Of a DNA stretch of 64,000 bases, positions 18,633-28,129 are shown piece by piece (the stretch's first letter is position 1; each line of letters opens with the position of its first letter). This DNA is from Paenibacillus hamazuiensis (lineage in GTDB: Bacteria > Bacillota > Bacilli > Paenibacillales > NBRC-103111): NCBI RefSeq assembly GCF_023276405.1, contig NZ_JALRMO010000001.1, positions 4,464,001 to 4,528,000 on the forward strand, read 5' to 3'. The position numbers and the translations under genes were made by a program. Under the pieces are notes generated by a model. It saw only the letters and a program-made list of their open reading frames with translations. It was not told the origin of the DNA and searched no databases.

Positions 18633-18875
18633 CCCCCCTAAATCCCCCCACCGGGGGGACCCCAGGCGCTCGGGCGCCCTGGACCCGCCCGTAGTCCGGG
18701 AATGCTCGCTTCTAGGTCGCGTCTGTCGGACATGGATTTTTTGGCTCAGCGCAAAAAATCCTATGCCCGACACGCTTAACAGTTGAGCGGTGCCATAGGA
18801 GCGTATATGTGCCTCGCGCTCGCGTTTGTCCGGCATGGTTTTGCCCTAAGCAAAACCGATGGCGGACACGCTCTA
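18633..18875 (+). repeat. Uninterrupted composite repeat (family A)
   Basis: It contains the C-rich/G-rich hairpin, then CCAGGCGCTCGGGCGCCCTGG with no insertion, then two long hairpin units (CGGACATGGATTTTTTGGC with its complement, and CCGGCATGGTTTTGC with its complement). It shows what the 945-1745 locus would look like without the 319-bp element, although it lacks the GGCTTTGCTCCGCAAAGCC hairpin. No gene is seen in this 394-bp gap. Confidence 0.75.
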
Positions 18876-18905
18876 CTTTTCAAACTCCCACACACAGTAC
18901 AGTAC

Positions 18906-18945
18906 AAAAAAAAGGCCATACCCGACATTGTCGGGCATGGCCTTT
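18906..18945 (-). terminator. Rho-independent terminator of ispG
   Basis: AAAGGCCATGCCCGACA pairs with TGTCGGGTATGGCCTTT, followed by seven or more T on the minus strand, about 34 bp after the ispG stop. Confidence 0.9.
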
Positions 18946-18978
18946 TGGCTTGCATAATGATTTTTAAACATGCCCGAA

Positions 18979-20082
18979 TCAGGCATGCTGCTTGCGGCCG
19001 GGGATTTCGCCGGTCGCTTCGTAATGCTTGACGATATTGTCGATCTCGCGCTTGAGTTCGTTCAGCAGGTCGGCTTCCGGCACTTTGCGGACCATCTCGC
19101 CGTAGCGGAACAGCATCCCTTCGCCGCGGGCGCCGGCGATGCCGATATCCGCCTCGCGGGCTTCGCCCGGGCCGTTGACGGCACAGCCGAGAACCGACAC
19201 CTTGATCGGCACCTTGATCTTGGAGATGTATTCCTCGACCTCGTTAGCGATCGAAAACAAGTCGATATCCAGACGTCCGCACGTCGGACAAGAGACGAGC
19301 GTCGCAGCGTTGGTGATCAGCCCGAACGTTTTCAGCAGCTCGCGGCATACTTTCACTTCTTCGACCGGATCGGCGCTCAGCGAGATGCGGATGGTCGAGC
19401 CGAGGCCCATATTAAGCAGCACACCGAGACCGGCCGCGCTTTTGACCGTACCGGAGAACAGCGTGCCTGCCTCGGTAATACCCAAATGCAGCGGGTAGCG
19501 GAACGCTTTTGCCGCTTGCGTATAAGCTGCAATCGCCATAGGCACGTCCGACGCTTTCAAGGAGACGATAATATTGTGAAAATCGAGCTCCTCCAAGATC
19601 CCGATATGGTACAAAGCGCTTTCCACCATCGCCTCTGGCGTCGGATAGCCGTACTTTTCCAGCAGGTGATTTTCCAAGGACCCCGCATTGACGCCAATCC
19701 GGATCGGAATATTCCGCTCCTTACACGCTTTTACGACTGCTTCCACCTTCTCGCGGCGACCGATATTGCCCGGGTTGATCCGGACCTTGTCGATGCCGTT
19801 TTCGATGGCGGCCAGCGCCAGCCGGTGGTCAAAATGTATATCCGCAACAAGCGGGATGGAGATCTGCTTCTTGATCTCTTTGATCGCATCAGCCGCTTCC
19901 TTGTTGTTGACGGTTACGCGGACGATCTGGCAGCCCGCCTCCTCCAGCCGGTGAATTTCGGCAACGGTCGCCTTCACATCGGCTGTCTTGGTTGTACACA
20001 TGCTCTGAATAATCACTTCGTTACTGCCGCCGATCGTCAAATCTCCTACTTTGACCGGGATCGTTTCCGTACGATGAAACAT
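18979..20082 (-). CDS. ispG: 4-hydroxy-3-methylbut-2-enyl-diphosphate synthase (flavodoxin)
   Basis: IspG (GcpE) is the [4Fe-4S] enzyme of the MEP isoprenoid pathway that makes HMBPP from MEcPP. The 367-residue protein starts [13 protein letters not shown], chosen because GGGAGAG lies 8 bp upstream. Cluster ligands are Cys265 and Cys268 (SCPTCGR), Cys300 and Glu307 (GCAVNGPGE). The N-terminal TIM-barrel part holds [12 protein letters not shown] and RINPGNIG. It lies downstream of clpX on the same strand, 102 bp apart, and ends at a strong terminator. Confidence 0.96.
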   Translation of the reverse strand: MFHRTETIPVKVGDLTIGGSNEVIIQSMCTTKTADVKATVAEIHRLEEAGCQIVRVTVNNKEAADAIKEIKKQISIPLVADIHFDHRLALAAIENGIDKVRINPGNIGRREKVEAVVKACKERNIPIRIGVNAGSLENHLLEKYGYPTPEAMVESALYHIGILEELDFHNIIVSLKASDVPMAIAAYTQAAKAFRYPLHLGITEAGTLFSGTVKSAAGLGVLLNMGLGSTIRISLSADPVEEVKVCRELLKTFGLITNAATLVSCPTCGRLDIDLFSIANEVEEYISKIKVPIKVSVLGCAVNGPGEAREADIGIAGARGEGMLFRYGEMVRKVPEADLLNELKREIDNIVKHYEATGEIPGRKQHA

Positions 20083-20184
20083 AAAATGGATCTCTCCCAT
20101 GATGCCAAACATCCTCCGCTCTGAAAAGCGGCAGCGCCGCTTCTCAAATTGGAGGCTGTTTGACGGTTTATTGTAAGGTTGGCT

Positions 20185-21447
20185 TTACGCGCTTTCCTCT
20201 TTTTTCTTCGAAGGCTGGTCATCTTTATGAGTCAGCGTCGGGATGATTTTATCCGCAACGACTTCTTTAGTGATGACGCAGTTGTTCACATCCGTGCGGG
20301 AAGGCGCTTCGAACATCACTTCCAGCATGATGCTTTCAATGATCGCCCGCAGCCCGCGTGCGCCGGTGTTGCGCTTGATCGCTTCCTTGGCGATTGCTTC
20401 CAGCGCCTCCGGAGTAAACTCGAGCGTAACGTTATCCATCTCCAGCATCTTCTGATACTGCTTGACAAGCGCGTTTTTCGGCTCGGTCAAGATGCGGACG
20501 AGCGCTGCCTCATCGAGCGGCTCGAGCGTCGAGATGACCGGTAAACGGCCGACGAACTCGGGAATTAGCCCGAATTTGAGCAGGTCTTCCGGCAAAACGA
20601 GCGACAAATATTCGCCCGGCTTCAAATCGGCCTTTTGGCCGTCCGTGCCGAACCCGATCACCTTTTTGCCGATGCGCCGTTTAATGATCTGCTCGAGACC
20701 GTCAAATGCGCCGCCGCAAATGAACAGGATGTTCGTCGTATCGATCTGGATAAACTCCTGATGCGGATGCTTGCGTCCGCCTTGCGGCGGCACGGAAGCG
20801 ACCGTACCTTCCAAAATTTTCAGAAGCGCCTGCTGCACGCCTTCGCCGGATACGTCGCGGGTGATGGACGGATTTTCCGACTTGCGCGCCACTTTATCGA
20901 TTTCGTCGATGTAAATGATGCCTCGCTCGGCTTTTTCCACATCGTAATCTGCCGCTTGAATGAGCTTGAGCAAAATATTTTCAACGTCCTCGCCGACATA
21001 ACCGGCTTCCGTCAAAGACGTAGCATCGGCAATGGCGAACGGTACGTTCAAGATTTTCGCGAGCGTTTGAGCCAGCAGCGTTTTCCCGCTGCCTGTCGGA
21101 CCTACGAGCACGATGTTGCTTTTTTGCAGCTCGACGTCCTCCAGCTTGCTTTGCGAATTAATCCGCTTGTAATGGTTGTAAACGGCAACGGCGAGCGATT
21201 TCTTGGCGTAGTCCTGGCCGATTACGTATTGGTCCAAAATCGCGCGGATTTCCTTCGGCTTCGGAACGTCTTTCAGATCGAGCTCTTCTTCATGTCCAAG
21301 CTCCTCTTCAACGATTTCCGTACAAAGCTCGATGCATTCGTCGCAAATATATACACCAGGCCCTGCAACAAGTTTACGGACTTGATCCTGCGACTTGCCG
21401 CAGAAGGAGCATTTCAACTGGCCTTTCTCATCGTTAAATTTAAACAT
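20185..21447 (-). CDS. clpX: ATP-dependent Clp protease ATP-binding subunit ClpX
   Basis: ClpX unfolds substrates and feeds them to ClpP. The 420-residue protein has the N-terminal zinc domain with Cys13, Cys16, Cys35 and Cys38, Walker A GPTGSGKT at 116-123, Walker [13 protein letters not shown] and the [11 protein letters not shown] loop that contacts ClpP. Sensor and C-terminal domains look complete. It follows clpP by 15 bp, so the two are very likely co-transcribed from the clpP promoter, unlike in B. subtilis where clpP stands apart from tig-clpX. Confidence 0.97.
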   Translation of the reverse strand: MFKFNDEKGQLKCSFCGKSQDQVRKLVAGPGVYICDECIELCTEIVEEELGHEEELDLKDVPKPKEIRAILDQYVIGQDYAKKSLAVAVYNHYKRINSQSKLEDVELQKSNIVLVGPTGSGKTLLAQTLAKILNVPFAIADATSLTEAGYVGEDVENILLKLIQAADYDVEKAERGIIYIDEIDKVARKSENPSITRDVSGEGVQQALLKILEGTVASVPPQGGRKHPHQEFIQIDTTNILFICGGAFDGLEQIIKRRIGKKVIGFGTDGQKADLKPGEYLSLVLPEDLLKFGLIPEFVGRLPVISTLEPLDEAALVRILTEPKNALVKQYQKMLEMDNVTLEFTPEALEAIAKEAIKRNTGARGLRAIIESIMLEVMFEAPSRTDVNNCVITKEVVADKIIPTLTHKDDQPSKKKEESA

Positions 21448-21462
21448 GGAATCACTCCTTCC

Positions 21463-22053
21463 TTAAGTCAGCTCGTTACGGGTAATGACCGCATCGATCA
21501 GGCCGTATTCCTTGGCCTCCTCGGCGCTCATGAAATTGTCGCGGTCGGTGTCCCGCTCGATCTTCTCCAGCGGTTGGCCCGTACGCTCGACATAGATCTG
21601 ATTCAGCTTCTGCTTCGTGCGGATAATCCAGTCGGCATGGATCTTGATGTCCGCCGCCTGGCCTCTCACGCCGCCGAGCGGCTGATGAATCATCACTTCA
21701 CTGTTCGGAAGCGCGAAGCGCTTGCCTTTGGCGCCGGCCGTCAGCAGCAAAGATCCCATGCTGGCAGCCATCCCGACGCAGATGGTCGATACGTCCGGCT
21801 TGATGAACTGCATCGTATCGTAGATGCCCATTCCGGCCGTAACCGATCCTCCCGGGGAGTTGATATACAAATGTATGTCTTTCTCCGAATCCTGTGCGGA
21901 TAAGAAGAGAAGTTGCGCAATAACCAAGTTGGCTACATCGTCATCAATAGCGCTTCCGATAAAAATGATACGATCCTTCAAAAGCCGGGAGTATATGTCG
22001 TAGGAACGCTCTCCGCGGCCTTCCTGCTCAACTACCATTGGTATCAGACTCAT
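21463..22053 (-). CDS. clpP: ATP-dependent Clp protease proteolytic subunit
   Basis: ClpP forms the 14-mer proteolytic chamber. The start [19 protein letters not shown] is typical, giving 196 residues; a longer frame to 22107 runs back into the promoter. The catalytic triad is Ser98 (GMAASMGS), His123 (MIHQP) and Asp172 (RDTDRDNFM). It lies between tig and clpX on the same strand, separated from tig by a terminator and from clpX by 15 bp. Confidence 0.97.
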   Translation of the reverse strand: MSLIPMVVEQEGRGERSYDIYSRLLKDRIIFIGSAIDDDVANLVIAQLLFLSAQDSEKDIHLYINSPGGSVTAGMGIYDTMQFIKPDVSTICVGMAASMGSLLLTAGAKGKRFALPNSEVMIHQPLGGVRGQAADIKIHADWIIRTKQKLNQIYVERTGQPLEKIERDTDRDNFMSAEEAKEYGLIDAVITRNELT

Positions 22054-22105
22054 TTGGTTTTCAACCCCTTCACCCTTCAGTGTACCCAAAAAAGGATACC
22101 TCTTC

Positions 22106-22134
22106 ATTGTATCACGTTTAAGGTGTTATGTCAT
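22106..22134 (-). promoter_or_regulatory. Probable SigA promoter of clpP-clpX
   Basis: The minus strand reads ATGACA (22129-22134), 17 bp and TACAAT (22106-22111), about 50 bp upstream of the clpP ATG. I did not find a CtsR heptad-repeat operator (GGTCAAANANNGGTCAAA) here. Confidence 0.5.
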
Positions 22135-22171
22135 TTCGGCCAAGCTATATGTATATGTATTTCCTAAGGGT

Positions 22172-22205
22172 AAAACAAAGGCACGCTGAACGGTTCCACG
22201 TGCCT
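22172..22205 (-). terminator. Rho-independent terminator of tig
   Basis: On the minus strand AGGCACG and CGTGCCT enclose a loop and are followed by TTTGTTTT. A second GC-rich stem without a T-run (GCCGGAGCTGGGCGGCTCCGG) lies at about 22228-22256. Confidence 0.75.
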
Positions 22206-22285
22206 GCAAGTATTCGGGGCTGCGAAAGGCAAAGCCGGAGCCGCCCAGCTCCGGCCTCCTTCCGCAAGGACATAGATTATGTTTG

Positions 22286-23590
22286 TTAAGCGACAGGAGC
22301 AACTTTCTTGCTGTTGTCCACCAAGAATCGAACTGCTTTTCTTGTCAGCAGGTCGTTTTTCAGGCTGCCCAGGTTGCCGTTGGCCGCCAAGATGCGCTTC
22401 AGCTCATCCGCCGAACGGTTGTAAGCCGGAGCCATTTTTTCCAGCTCCTCGTCCACTTCCTCGTCGGTTACCGAAAACCCTTCGGCTTTGGCGATCGCTT
22501 CGAGCACCAGGTTGTTGCGCACGCGCTTCTCCGCGTCTTCGCGCCAGCCCGCCTTCAAAGCTTCCGCGTTTTGGCCGGTGAACTGGTAGTACATATCCAG
22601 GCTCATGCCCTGCATGCGAAGACGGTTTTCATATTCTCTCAGCATTTGCTCCGCTTCGTCTTCGATCATGACCGGAGGAATCTCGATCGTTGCGGCGGCA
22701 GCGACTTTCTCGACCACTTCGTTTTCCAGCTTGCTGTCCGCTTCCGCTTTTTTGCGCTCCTGCATTTTGCTTTCGAGATCTTTTTTGAACTCTTCCAGCG
22801 TTTCGAATTCGCTCACGTCCATGGCGAACTCGTCATCCAGCGCAGGGAGGTTTTTGCGTTTGATATCATGCAGCTGGATTTTGAATACCGCTTCTTTCCC
22901 CTTCAGGTTTTCCGCATGGTATTCTTCCGGGAACGTGACGGTAATGTCCTTCTCTTCGCCTTTTTTCAAGCCGACGAGCTGTTCTTCGAAGCCCGGAATG
23001 AAGGAACCGGAGCCGAGCTCGAGCGAATACTTCTCCGCCTTGCCGCCTTCGAAAGCTTCTCCGTCGACAAAACCTTCGAAGTCGATCGAAACGACGTCTC
23101 CGTTTTGCGCAGGCTCATCGCCTTCGACCGGAATCAGCTCCGCATGACGCTGCTGCAAGCGGGAAAGCTCCGCGTCGATTTCCTCCGCGCTTACTTTCAC
23201 ATCGGGTTCGGTAACTTCAATGCCTTTATATTCGCCAAGCTCTACTTCCGGCTTGACGGTTACTTTTGCTTTGAACTTCAGAGTTTGTCCTTTGCCGAAC
23301 TGCTCGACATCCACTTCGGGGCGGTCTACCGGCTGAATTTCGGTTTCGCGCACAGCTTCGATATAGCTTTCAGGAACGATGATATCCAGCGCTTCCTGGT
23401 ACAAGCTTTCCACACCGAATCTGGCTTCAAAAATGGCGCGAGGCACTTTGCCTTTGCGGAATCCCGGTACGGTCACTTGTTGCGATACCTTCTTAAAAGC
23501 TTTGTCCAGGGCAGTGGCCACTTGCTCCGCATCTACCTCAATGTCAAGAACTCCGACGTTCTTCTCTATCTTTTCCCAGCTTGCTTTCAT
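22286..23590 (-). CDS. tig: Trigger factor (ribosome-bound chaperone, prolyl isomerase)
   Basis: Trigger factor binds near the ribosome exit tunnel through its N-terminal domain; the signature GFRKGKVPRAIFEARFG is present near residue 40. A central FKBP-type domain (NGDVVSIDFEGFVDGEAFEGG) spans roughly 160-245, and a long helical C-terminal domain completes 434 residues, the usual length. GGAGGGG precedes the ATG at 23588-23590. It is monocistronic, with promoter TTGAAA-16-TATAAT and a terminator before clpP. Confidence 0.96.
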   Translation of the reverse strand: MKASWEKIEKNVGVLDIEVDAEQVATALDKAFKKVSQQVTVPGFRKGKVPRAIFEARFGVESLYQEALDIIVPESYIEAVRETEIQPVDRPEVDVEQFGKGQTLKFKAKVTVKPEVELGEYKGIEVTEPDVKVSAEEIDAELSRLQQRHAELIPVEGDEPAQNGDVVSIDFEGFVDGEAFEGGKAEKYSLELGSGSFIPGFEEQLVGLKKGEEKDITVTFPEEYHAENLKGKEAVFKIQLHDIKRKNLPALDDEFAMDVSEFETLEEFKKDLESKMQERKKAEADSKLENEVVEKVAAAATIEIPPVMIEDEAEQMLREYENRLRMQGMSLDMYYQFTGQNAEALKAGWREDAEKRVRNNLVLEAIAKAEGFSVTDEEVDEELEKMAPAYNRSADELKRILAANGNLGSLKNDLLTRKAVRFLVDNSKKVAPVA

Positions 23591-23686
23591 TTTATGCTTT
23601 CCCCTCCAAAAATTGTCCATTAACTTTTTCACGTTCCGGCATTCTGGCTAATGTTAAGGTTGTCCATATGCCAATATAACCATTCC

Positions 23687-23714
23687 ATTATAACACATAA
23701 GTTTTCGATTTCAA
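23687..23714 (-). promoter_or_regulatory. Probable SigA promoter of tig
   Basis: TTGAAA (23709-23714), a 16-bp spacer and TATAAT (23687-23692) on the minus strand form the best promoter match in this part of the window. Confidence 0.65.
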
Positions 23715-23744
23715 GGCGGGGCCACCTGCTAAATCGAGTGGACA

Positions 23745-23820
23745 CCCCCCACCCCCTAAAGGGGGACCCAGGCTTCCGCAGCCGGCTTTGCTCCGCAAAG
23801 CCCTTAAGGCGCTCAGGCGC
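23745..23820 (+). repeat. Composite repeat (family A), left part, second interrupted copy
   Basis: It has the same order as 945-1024: a C-rich/G-rich hairpin, the GGCTTTGCTCCGCAAAGCC hairpin and GCGCTCAGGCGC. The copy-specific A (CTCAGG instead of CTCGGG) reappears on the far side of the inserted element. Confidence 0.8.
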
Positions 23821-24138
23821 AATGTTGTCAGGTTAACAGGTATGGACGAAATCGAGGGCTGAACCATAGAAGACCGAATGACGCTTGAAAACTGTTATTC
23901 CTCGAAAATAAGTAATTTATAATTTATAAAATAGAGGAGCTTACGTTCGCTATTCTCGGAAAAATGGGCCCATCGAAAAAATAGAGGAACTGAGATGCGC
24001 TAAATCGGCAGAAAACGGCTTGTGGATTGGGAAAACAGACAAATAGATACCTGAGTTCCGCTAATTTTCAAAAATGTCCGAAATCGCCCCACTTAGCGAA
24101 CCATAGTTCCGCTATTTCCCACTTAACCTGACAACATT
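23821..24138. mobile_element. MITE-like element carrying a 4 x 21-bp palindrome array, second copy
   Basis: The 318-bp element begins AATGTTGTCAGGTTAA and ends with its exact inverse. It is flanked by GCGCTCAGGCGC and GCGCTCAGGCAC (one mismatch). Units lie at 23932-23952, 23982-24002, 24044-24063 (one base shorter) and 24094-24114, spaced 50, 62 and 50 bp. It is clearly homologous to 1025-1343, with scattered substitutions, so the copies are not recent duplicates. There is no coding capacity. Confidence 0.8.
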
Positions 24139-24300
24139 GCGCTCAGGCACCCTGGACCCGCCCGCAGGGAGGAAGTGCTCGCTGCCAGTTCGCGTTTGTC
24201 CTCCATAGTTTTGCTGACGCAAAACGAATGTCGGACACGCTCTACGTTGAGCGCGGTGCCCATTGGAGTGAATTTGTGCCTCTTTTTCGCATTTGTAAGC
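24139..24300 (+). repeat. Composite repeat (family A), right part
   Basis: CCTGGACCCGCC is followed by hairpin units starting GCGTTTGTCC (about 24192) and GCATTTGTAAGC (about 24289), with stems around CATAGTTTTGC and TGAATTTTGCTGTCACAAAA. The stems are more degraded than at 1397-1745. Confidence 0.65.
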
Positions 24301-24363
24301 ATGAATTTTGCTGTCACAAAACTTTATGTTTATACGTTTCACTTTACATCGTGATAAGTGTTC

Positions 24364-25287
24364 CTACACGTTCGGAGGGCCGATCGTCCTCATGTACATC
24401 TTGATGATCCGGTACGCCTGCTCCCAGGCAAAAGCCATATGCGAAGTGATGCCGTACATATCGAAAATTTCGTCTTTGTCGGCATGCTGAAACATCGCTT
24501 CCTGCAAAACAAGATGAAGAGCCGACGCCCACACATCGACGGTGTCCGCGTCCTGCTTCAGCATTTGGCGGTACATGGATGTGCCGTAAACACAAGCCAA
24601 AAAGTCCCGCCACGTCTCCTCCGCGAAATAGGAAAGCATCGGCTGGCTCACTTCGCTGATTTCCTGCACCCTCAGCACGATTTCGCGGATTTGCGCGGGA
24701 AAATCGTCCATGCTCGCAGGGGTATCTTCCAGATCCAGCAGCACCTTTTCATTCCATTTGTCCAGCTCGATAAGTCCTGTGGCGCCGCGTTTTTTCAGCA
24801 CTTGCAGCGCTTTGAACTGAACGGCCGGGTGCATTTCGTCCGACTCGAGCCACCGCTTGACCTCGTCGTCGATATCCGCACTGCCGATATAAGCGAGCTG
24901 GTCGAGAGCGAGCATCTGCTTATCGGCGCTGCCCGTCTGCGTAAGCGCGGCCAGCAGCTTTTTCGCATACTGCCGGTCCGATTCGGCCTTTTGCCGAACA
25001 GTCGACTGAAGCAGATCGTCCTCCGTCGGTTCCGGCTCCTCTTCACCCCATGACCCTTCGAACGTCCCTTCGATAGTTTCTTCGGGAAACATCATCTCCA
25101 GCCACTGAAGCAAAGACTGCCATTCGTGCTGCGCCTCCGGATTCCCGCTTTGGCAAGCCAGCAAAAACCGGAGCATCCGGATCGCCTGGCCATACCGTTC
25201 CGTCTCCAGCATCCGGGTAAGCTCCGCCTGGTAATACTCGACCGTTTTCGGAAATAAAATAATGTTTTCGCCGTTTTGCCCGTCCAT
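24364..25287 (-). CDS. Helical repeat (TPR/HEAT-like) hypothetical protein
   Basis: The 307-residue acidic protein is predicted to be mostly helical. An N-terminal TPR-like part (YYQAELTRMLETERYGQAIR) and a middle HEAT-like part (YIGSADIDDEVKRWLESDEM) suggest a scaffold. There is no signal or membrane segment. The ATG at 25285-25287 follows AAGGCGGTG; the frame to 25374 runs into an upstream terminator. I recognise no catalytic motif and do not assign a function. It is followed by repeat DNA and preceded by a small helical protein gene. Confidence 0.8.
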   Translation of the reverse strand: MDGQNGENIILFPKTVEYYQAELTRMLETERYGQAIRMLRFLLACQSGNPEAQHEWQSLLQWLEMMFPEETIEGTFEGSWGEEEPEPTEDDLLQSTVRQKAESDRQYAKKLLAALTQTGSADKQMLALDQLAYIGSADIDDEVKRWLESDEMHPAVQFKALQVLKKRGATGLIELDKWNEKVLLDLEDTPASMDDFPAQIREIVLRVQEISEVSQPMLSYFAEETWRDFLACVYGTSMYRQMLKQDADTVDVWASALHLVLQEAMFQHADKDEIFDMYGITSHMAFAWEQAYRIIKMYMRTIGPPNV

Positions 25288-25354
25288 GCCGCACCGCCTT
25301 TTCGTTCCGACCGCTTTCGCTTGTAGCCAGTGTACCCGAACTCGCCGCGGAAAG

Positions 25355-25380
25355 CAAAAAAACCTCCTGTACAAAGGAGG
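25355..25380 (-). terminator. Rho-independent terminator of the 25400-25750 gene
   Basis: CCTCCT, a short loop and AGGAGG are followed by TTTTTTT on the minus strand, 20 bp after the stop codon. Confidence 0.8.
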
Positions 25381-25399
25381 CGAATCCCTCTAATCGGGT

Positions 25400-25750
25400 T
25401 TATTTCGTCAGCTTCATCGCAGCCTGAATGAGCTTGGCCCGGGTTTGCGGATCCCTGTGGATGTTGGCGTACATGTTGTCGATGATCTGTTTGTTTTGCT
25501 CGTAATCGGGCTGATCCTGAATCATTTTATGAGACCACGCAATCAGATTGTTTTCCGCCTGGCTGAGTGCGTTGAGCGCGTTATGAAGACCGGTTTCCTC
25601 CACAAGCTCTTCGATTTTCTCCTGCGTCGGAGTTCCCAATGTTTTTGCCGTCGCCAGCTTTTTCTCGAACGCTTTGTTCGCTTTCTCAAAATTGTCCTTG
25701 GCCACTTTATATTCGGTTTGCTGTTGGGAATATAAAACGAACTTTGGCAT
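25400..25750 (-). CDS. Small helical hypothetical protein
   Basis: The 116-residue protein is rich in Lys, Glu and Ala and looks fully alpha-helical (FEKANKAFEKKLATAKTLG, then ALNALSQAENNLIAWSHKMI). I do not recognise the family; YlbF/YmcA-like regulators have a similar size and helical make-up but I see no decisive motif. It has its own terminator and lies divergent from asnB, with a 253-bp gap in which I identify only the asnB ribosome site. Confidence 0.75.
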   Translation of the reverse strand: MPKFVLYSQQQTEYKVAKDNFEKANKAFEKKLATAKTLGTPTQEKIEELVEETGLHNALNALSQAENNLIAWSHKMIQDQPDYEQNKQIIDNMYANIHRDPQTRAKLIQAAMKLTK

Positions 25751-26003
25751 ACATGTCGACCACCTTTATGACAGATTAAAATTTGCTCGGCATCCCAAAT
25801 CAAGTACAGCATAACGTTAGATTGGTAAAATGCGCGAATTTCTATACACCGTATACGTAGTTTAAAGGGAAATTGAGGTTTTGTCTATCCTAACCCGCCT
25901 GTTGGACAGACATTTTATCCCGATGCTACGCATAACCTTTATCATCGCTACGCTTAAGCCCGGGCGCCGCATGCCCAACCTTTTCCAAGAAAGGATGAAG
26001 TCT

Positions 26004-27848
26004 ATGTGTGGAATTACTGGATGGATTGATTGGCACAAGGACTTGACCCGGTATCCGTCCATTTTAGCCGATATGACGGGTACGCTGACCCCTCGCGGTC
26101 CCGACGCTTCCGGCACGTGGATTTCCGAACATTGCGCCCTCGGGCATCGCCGCCTCAGCGTCATGGACCCTGCAAACGGCGCGCAGCCGATGATTCGCCA
26201 GCAGGGAGACGCCACCTTCTCCATCGTATACAATGGGGAGCTGTACAACGCGCCCGAGCTGAAAAAGGAGCTGGAGCAGCGCGGCCATACGTTCAAAACG
26301 ACCTGCGATACCGAGGTGCTGCTCGTATCATATATCGAATGGGGCCGGGACTGCGTAGACCGGCTTAACGGCATTTTTGCTTTCGCGGTATGGAATTCGG
26401 AGGAGCAGTCTCTGTTTATGGTCAGGGACCGGCTTGGCGTAAAGCCGTTCTTTTATACGTATTCGGACGGGCGTTTGATTTTCGGTTCGGAGCCGAAGTC
26501 GATTTTGGCGCACCCGGACTTCCCTGCGCAAATCAGCGGAGAAGGGCTCGCCGAAATATTTGCGGTCGGTCCGGCGCGCACGCCGGGACACGGCGTCTAC
26601 CGCAACTTAAACGAGCTGAAGCCCGGCCAATGCGCGCTGATGGACCGGGGCGGCTTCAGCATCCGCACGTACTGGAAGCTGGAAAGCCGCGTGCATACGG
26701 ACGATCTGGAAACGACGGCGGAGAAGGTGCGCGAGCTGCTGATCGATACGGTGAAGCGCCAGCTCGCTTCCGATGTGCCGATTTGCACGCTTTTATCCGG
26801 AGGGCTCGACTCCAGCGCTCTCACCACGATCGCTGCAAACTATTATAAAGAAACCGGTCAAGGCACAATTCATACTTATTCCATTGATTATGTCGATAAT
26901 GACAAGCACTTTAAAGCGAACGCTTTTCAGCCCAATTCCGACGCTCCGTGGATCAAGCGGATGACGGAATATTTGGGCACGATCCATCATTACCATGAAT
27001 TCGATACGCCGGAGCTGGTCGGTTCGCTTACCGCGGCCGTGAAGGCGCGCGACCTGCCCGGCATGGCCGACGTCGACGGGTCCTTGCTGCTTTTTTGCCG
27101 GGAAATTAAAAAGGAGGCGACGGTGGCGATTTCCGGCGAAGCCGCGGATGAAGTATTCGGCGGTTATCCGTGGTTTCACCGCGAAGAATCGTTGAATGCG
27201 GACACGTTTCCGTGGTCGCTTTTCCTGAAGGACCGGATCGCCCTGCTGTCGCCCGAGCTGGTCGACTGGGTGAAGCCGGAGGCTTACGTCGAGGAGCGGT
27301 ACCGGCAGGCGCTGAACGAGGTTCCCCGCCTGGCCGGCGAAAACGCGCAGCAAAACCGGATGCGCGAGATGTCTTATCTGAACATCACGCGGTTCATGCC
27401 GACCCTGCTTGATCGCAAGGACCGGATGAGCATGGCGGTTGGCCTTGAGGTGCGCGTACCGTTTTGCGACCATCGGCTCGTGGAGTACGTGTGGAACATT
27501 CCGTGGGAAATGAAAACGGCCGGCGAACGCGAAAAAGGCATTTTGCGCCGCGCGCTCAAAGGCATTCTCCCCGACGATGTGCTGGCGCGCAAAAAGAGCC
27601 CGTACCCGAAAACGCACAATCCGAATTACACCGCTGCGGTCAAAAGGTGGGTGCTGGATATTTTGGACGATCCGGCGTCCCCGCTTCTTCAGTTCATCAA
27701 CGTGGAAAAAATCCGCGAGCTCGCAAATACGGACGACAACCGGTTCAATTTGCCCTGGTTCGGGCAGCTGATGACGGGACCGCAAATGTTCGCCTATTTG
27801 GCCCAAGTGGATACGTGGCTGCGCACATATAAAGTATCGATCCGGTAA
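26004..27848 (+). CDS. asnB: Asparagine synthase (glutamine-hydrolysing)
   Basis: The enzyme makes asparagine from aspartate, glutamine and ATP. The mature protein starts at Cys2 (MCGITGWIDWHKD), the glutaminase nucleophile. The class II glutaminase domain (RGPDASGTW, GHRRLSVMD, YNGELYN) covers about 1-210, and the synthetase domain follows with the PP-loop LSGGLDSSALT and SGEAADEVFGGYPW. The 614-residue length fits. AAAGGATG precedes the ATG; the frame upstream to 25881 has no start signal. It resembles the sporulation-linked AsnO group in size, but I cannot tell paralogues apart. A terminator follows at once. Confidence 0.93.
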   Translation: MCGITGWIDWHKDLTRYPSILADMTGTLTPRGPDASGTWISEHCALGHRRLSVMDPANGAQPMIRQQGDATFSIVYNGELYNAPELKKELEQRGHTFKTTCDTEVLLVSYIEWGRDCVDRLNGIFAFAVWNSEEQSLFMVRDRLGVKPFFYTYSDGRLIFGSEPKSILAHPDFPAQISGEGLAEIFAVGPARTPGHGVYRNLNELKPGQCALMDRGGFSIRTYWKLESRVHTDDLETTAEKVRELLIDTVKRQLASDVPICTLLSGGLDSSALTTIAANYYKETGQGTIHTYSIDYVDNDKHFKANAFQPNSDAPWIKRMTEYLGTIHHYHEFDTPELVGSLTAAVKARDLPGMADVDGSLLLFCREIKKEATVAISGEAADEVFGGYPWFHREESLNADTFPWSLFLKDRIALLSPELVDWVKPEAYVEERYRQALNEVPRLAGENAQQNRMREMSYLNITRFMPTLLDRKDRMSMAVGLEVRVPFCDHRLVEYVWNIPWEMKTAGEREKGILRRALKGILPDDVLARKKSPYPKTHNPNYTAAVKRWVLDILDDPASPLLQFINVEKIRELANTDDNRFNLPWFGQLMTGPQMFAYLAQVDTWLRTYKVSIR

Positions 27849-27864
27849 TCGCGGGAAAAAGACG

Positions 27865-27909
27865 GCCCGGCAATCGCTTTGCTTTCGGCAGAGCGACGGC
27901 CGGGCTTTT
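27865..27909 (+). terminator. Rho-independent terminator of asnB
   Basis: GCCCGG and CCGGGC enclose an inner CGCT/AGCG stem, followed by TTTTGCTT, 17 bp after the asnB stop. Confidence 0.8.
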
Positions 27910-28006
27910 GCTTCCGGGAGAGAGGTGTCCCGTTTACGGAGCCGCTTTGCCCGTAAGGCTTCCGGAGTCCGTAAGGACGAAATCCCCAATATGTTCCGAG
28001 GTCCCC

Positions 28007-28129
28007 TCAGGCCATCCGTTTTTCCATAAACACCAGGCTGAGACGGTCATTGACGCGTTTGGTATCGAAGATGGCGTAACCCAGCATCTCGTAGAGACGA
28101 ATGTTGTTTACGCTTCGGCTGCGGGACGA
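28007..28129 (-). pseudogene. C-terminal remnant of a GNAT acetyltransferase, cut at the repeat array
   Basis: Read on the minus strand, the frame gives SVNNIRLYEMLGYAIFDTKR and ends RLSLVFMEKRMA-stop. This is the classic last part of a GNAT fold (N-x-x-x-x-LYE-x-LGY). No N-terminal GNAT part or start codon is found: the frame breaks exactly where the palindrome array at 28130 begins, and the sequence on the other side of the array (28314-28414) does not encode the missing part. The simplest reading is a gene destroyed by array insertion followed by deletion. Confidence 0.7.

Noticed and set aside
22106-22134. CtsR operator at the clpP promoter
   Set aside because: No heptad direct repeat matching the CtsR consensus is visible.
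25840-26003. N-terminal extension of asnB
   Set aside because: The glutaminase needs Cys at position 2, which fixes the start at 26004.
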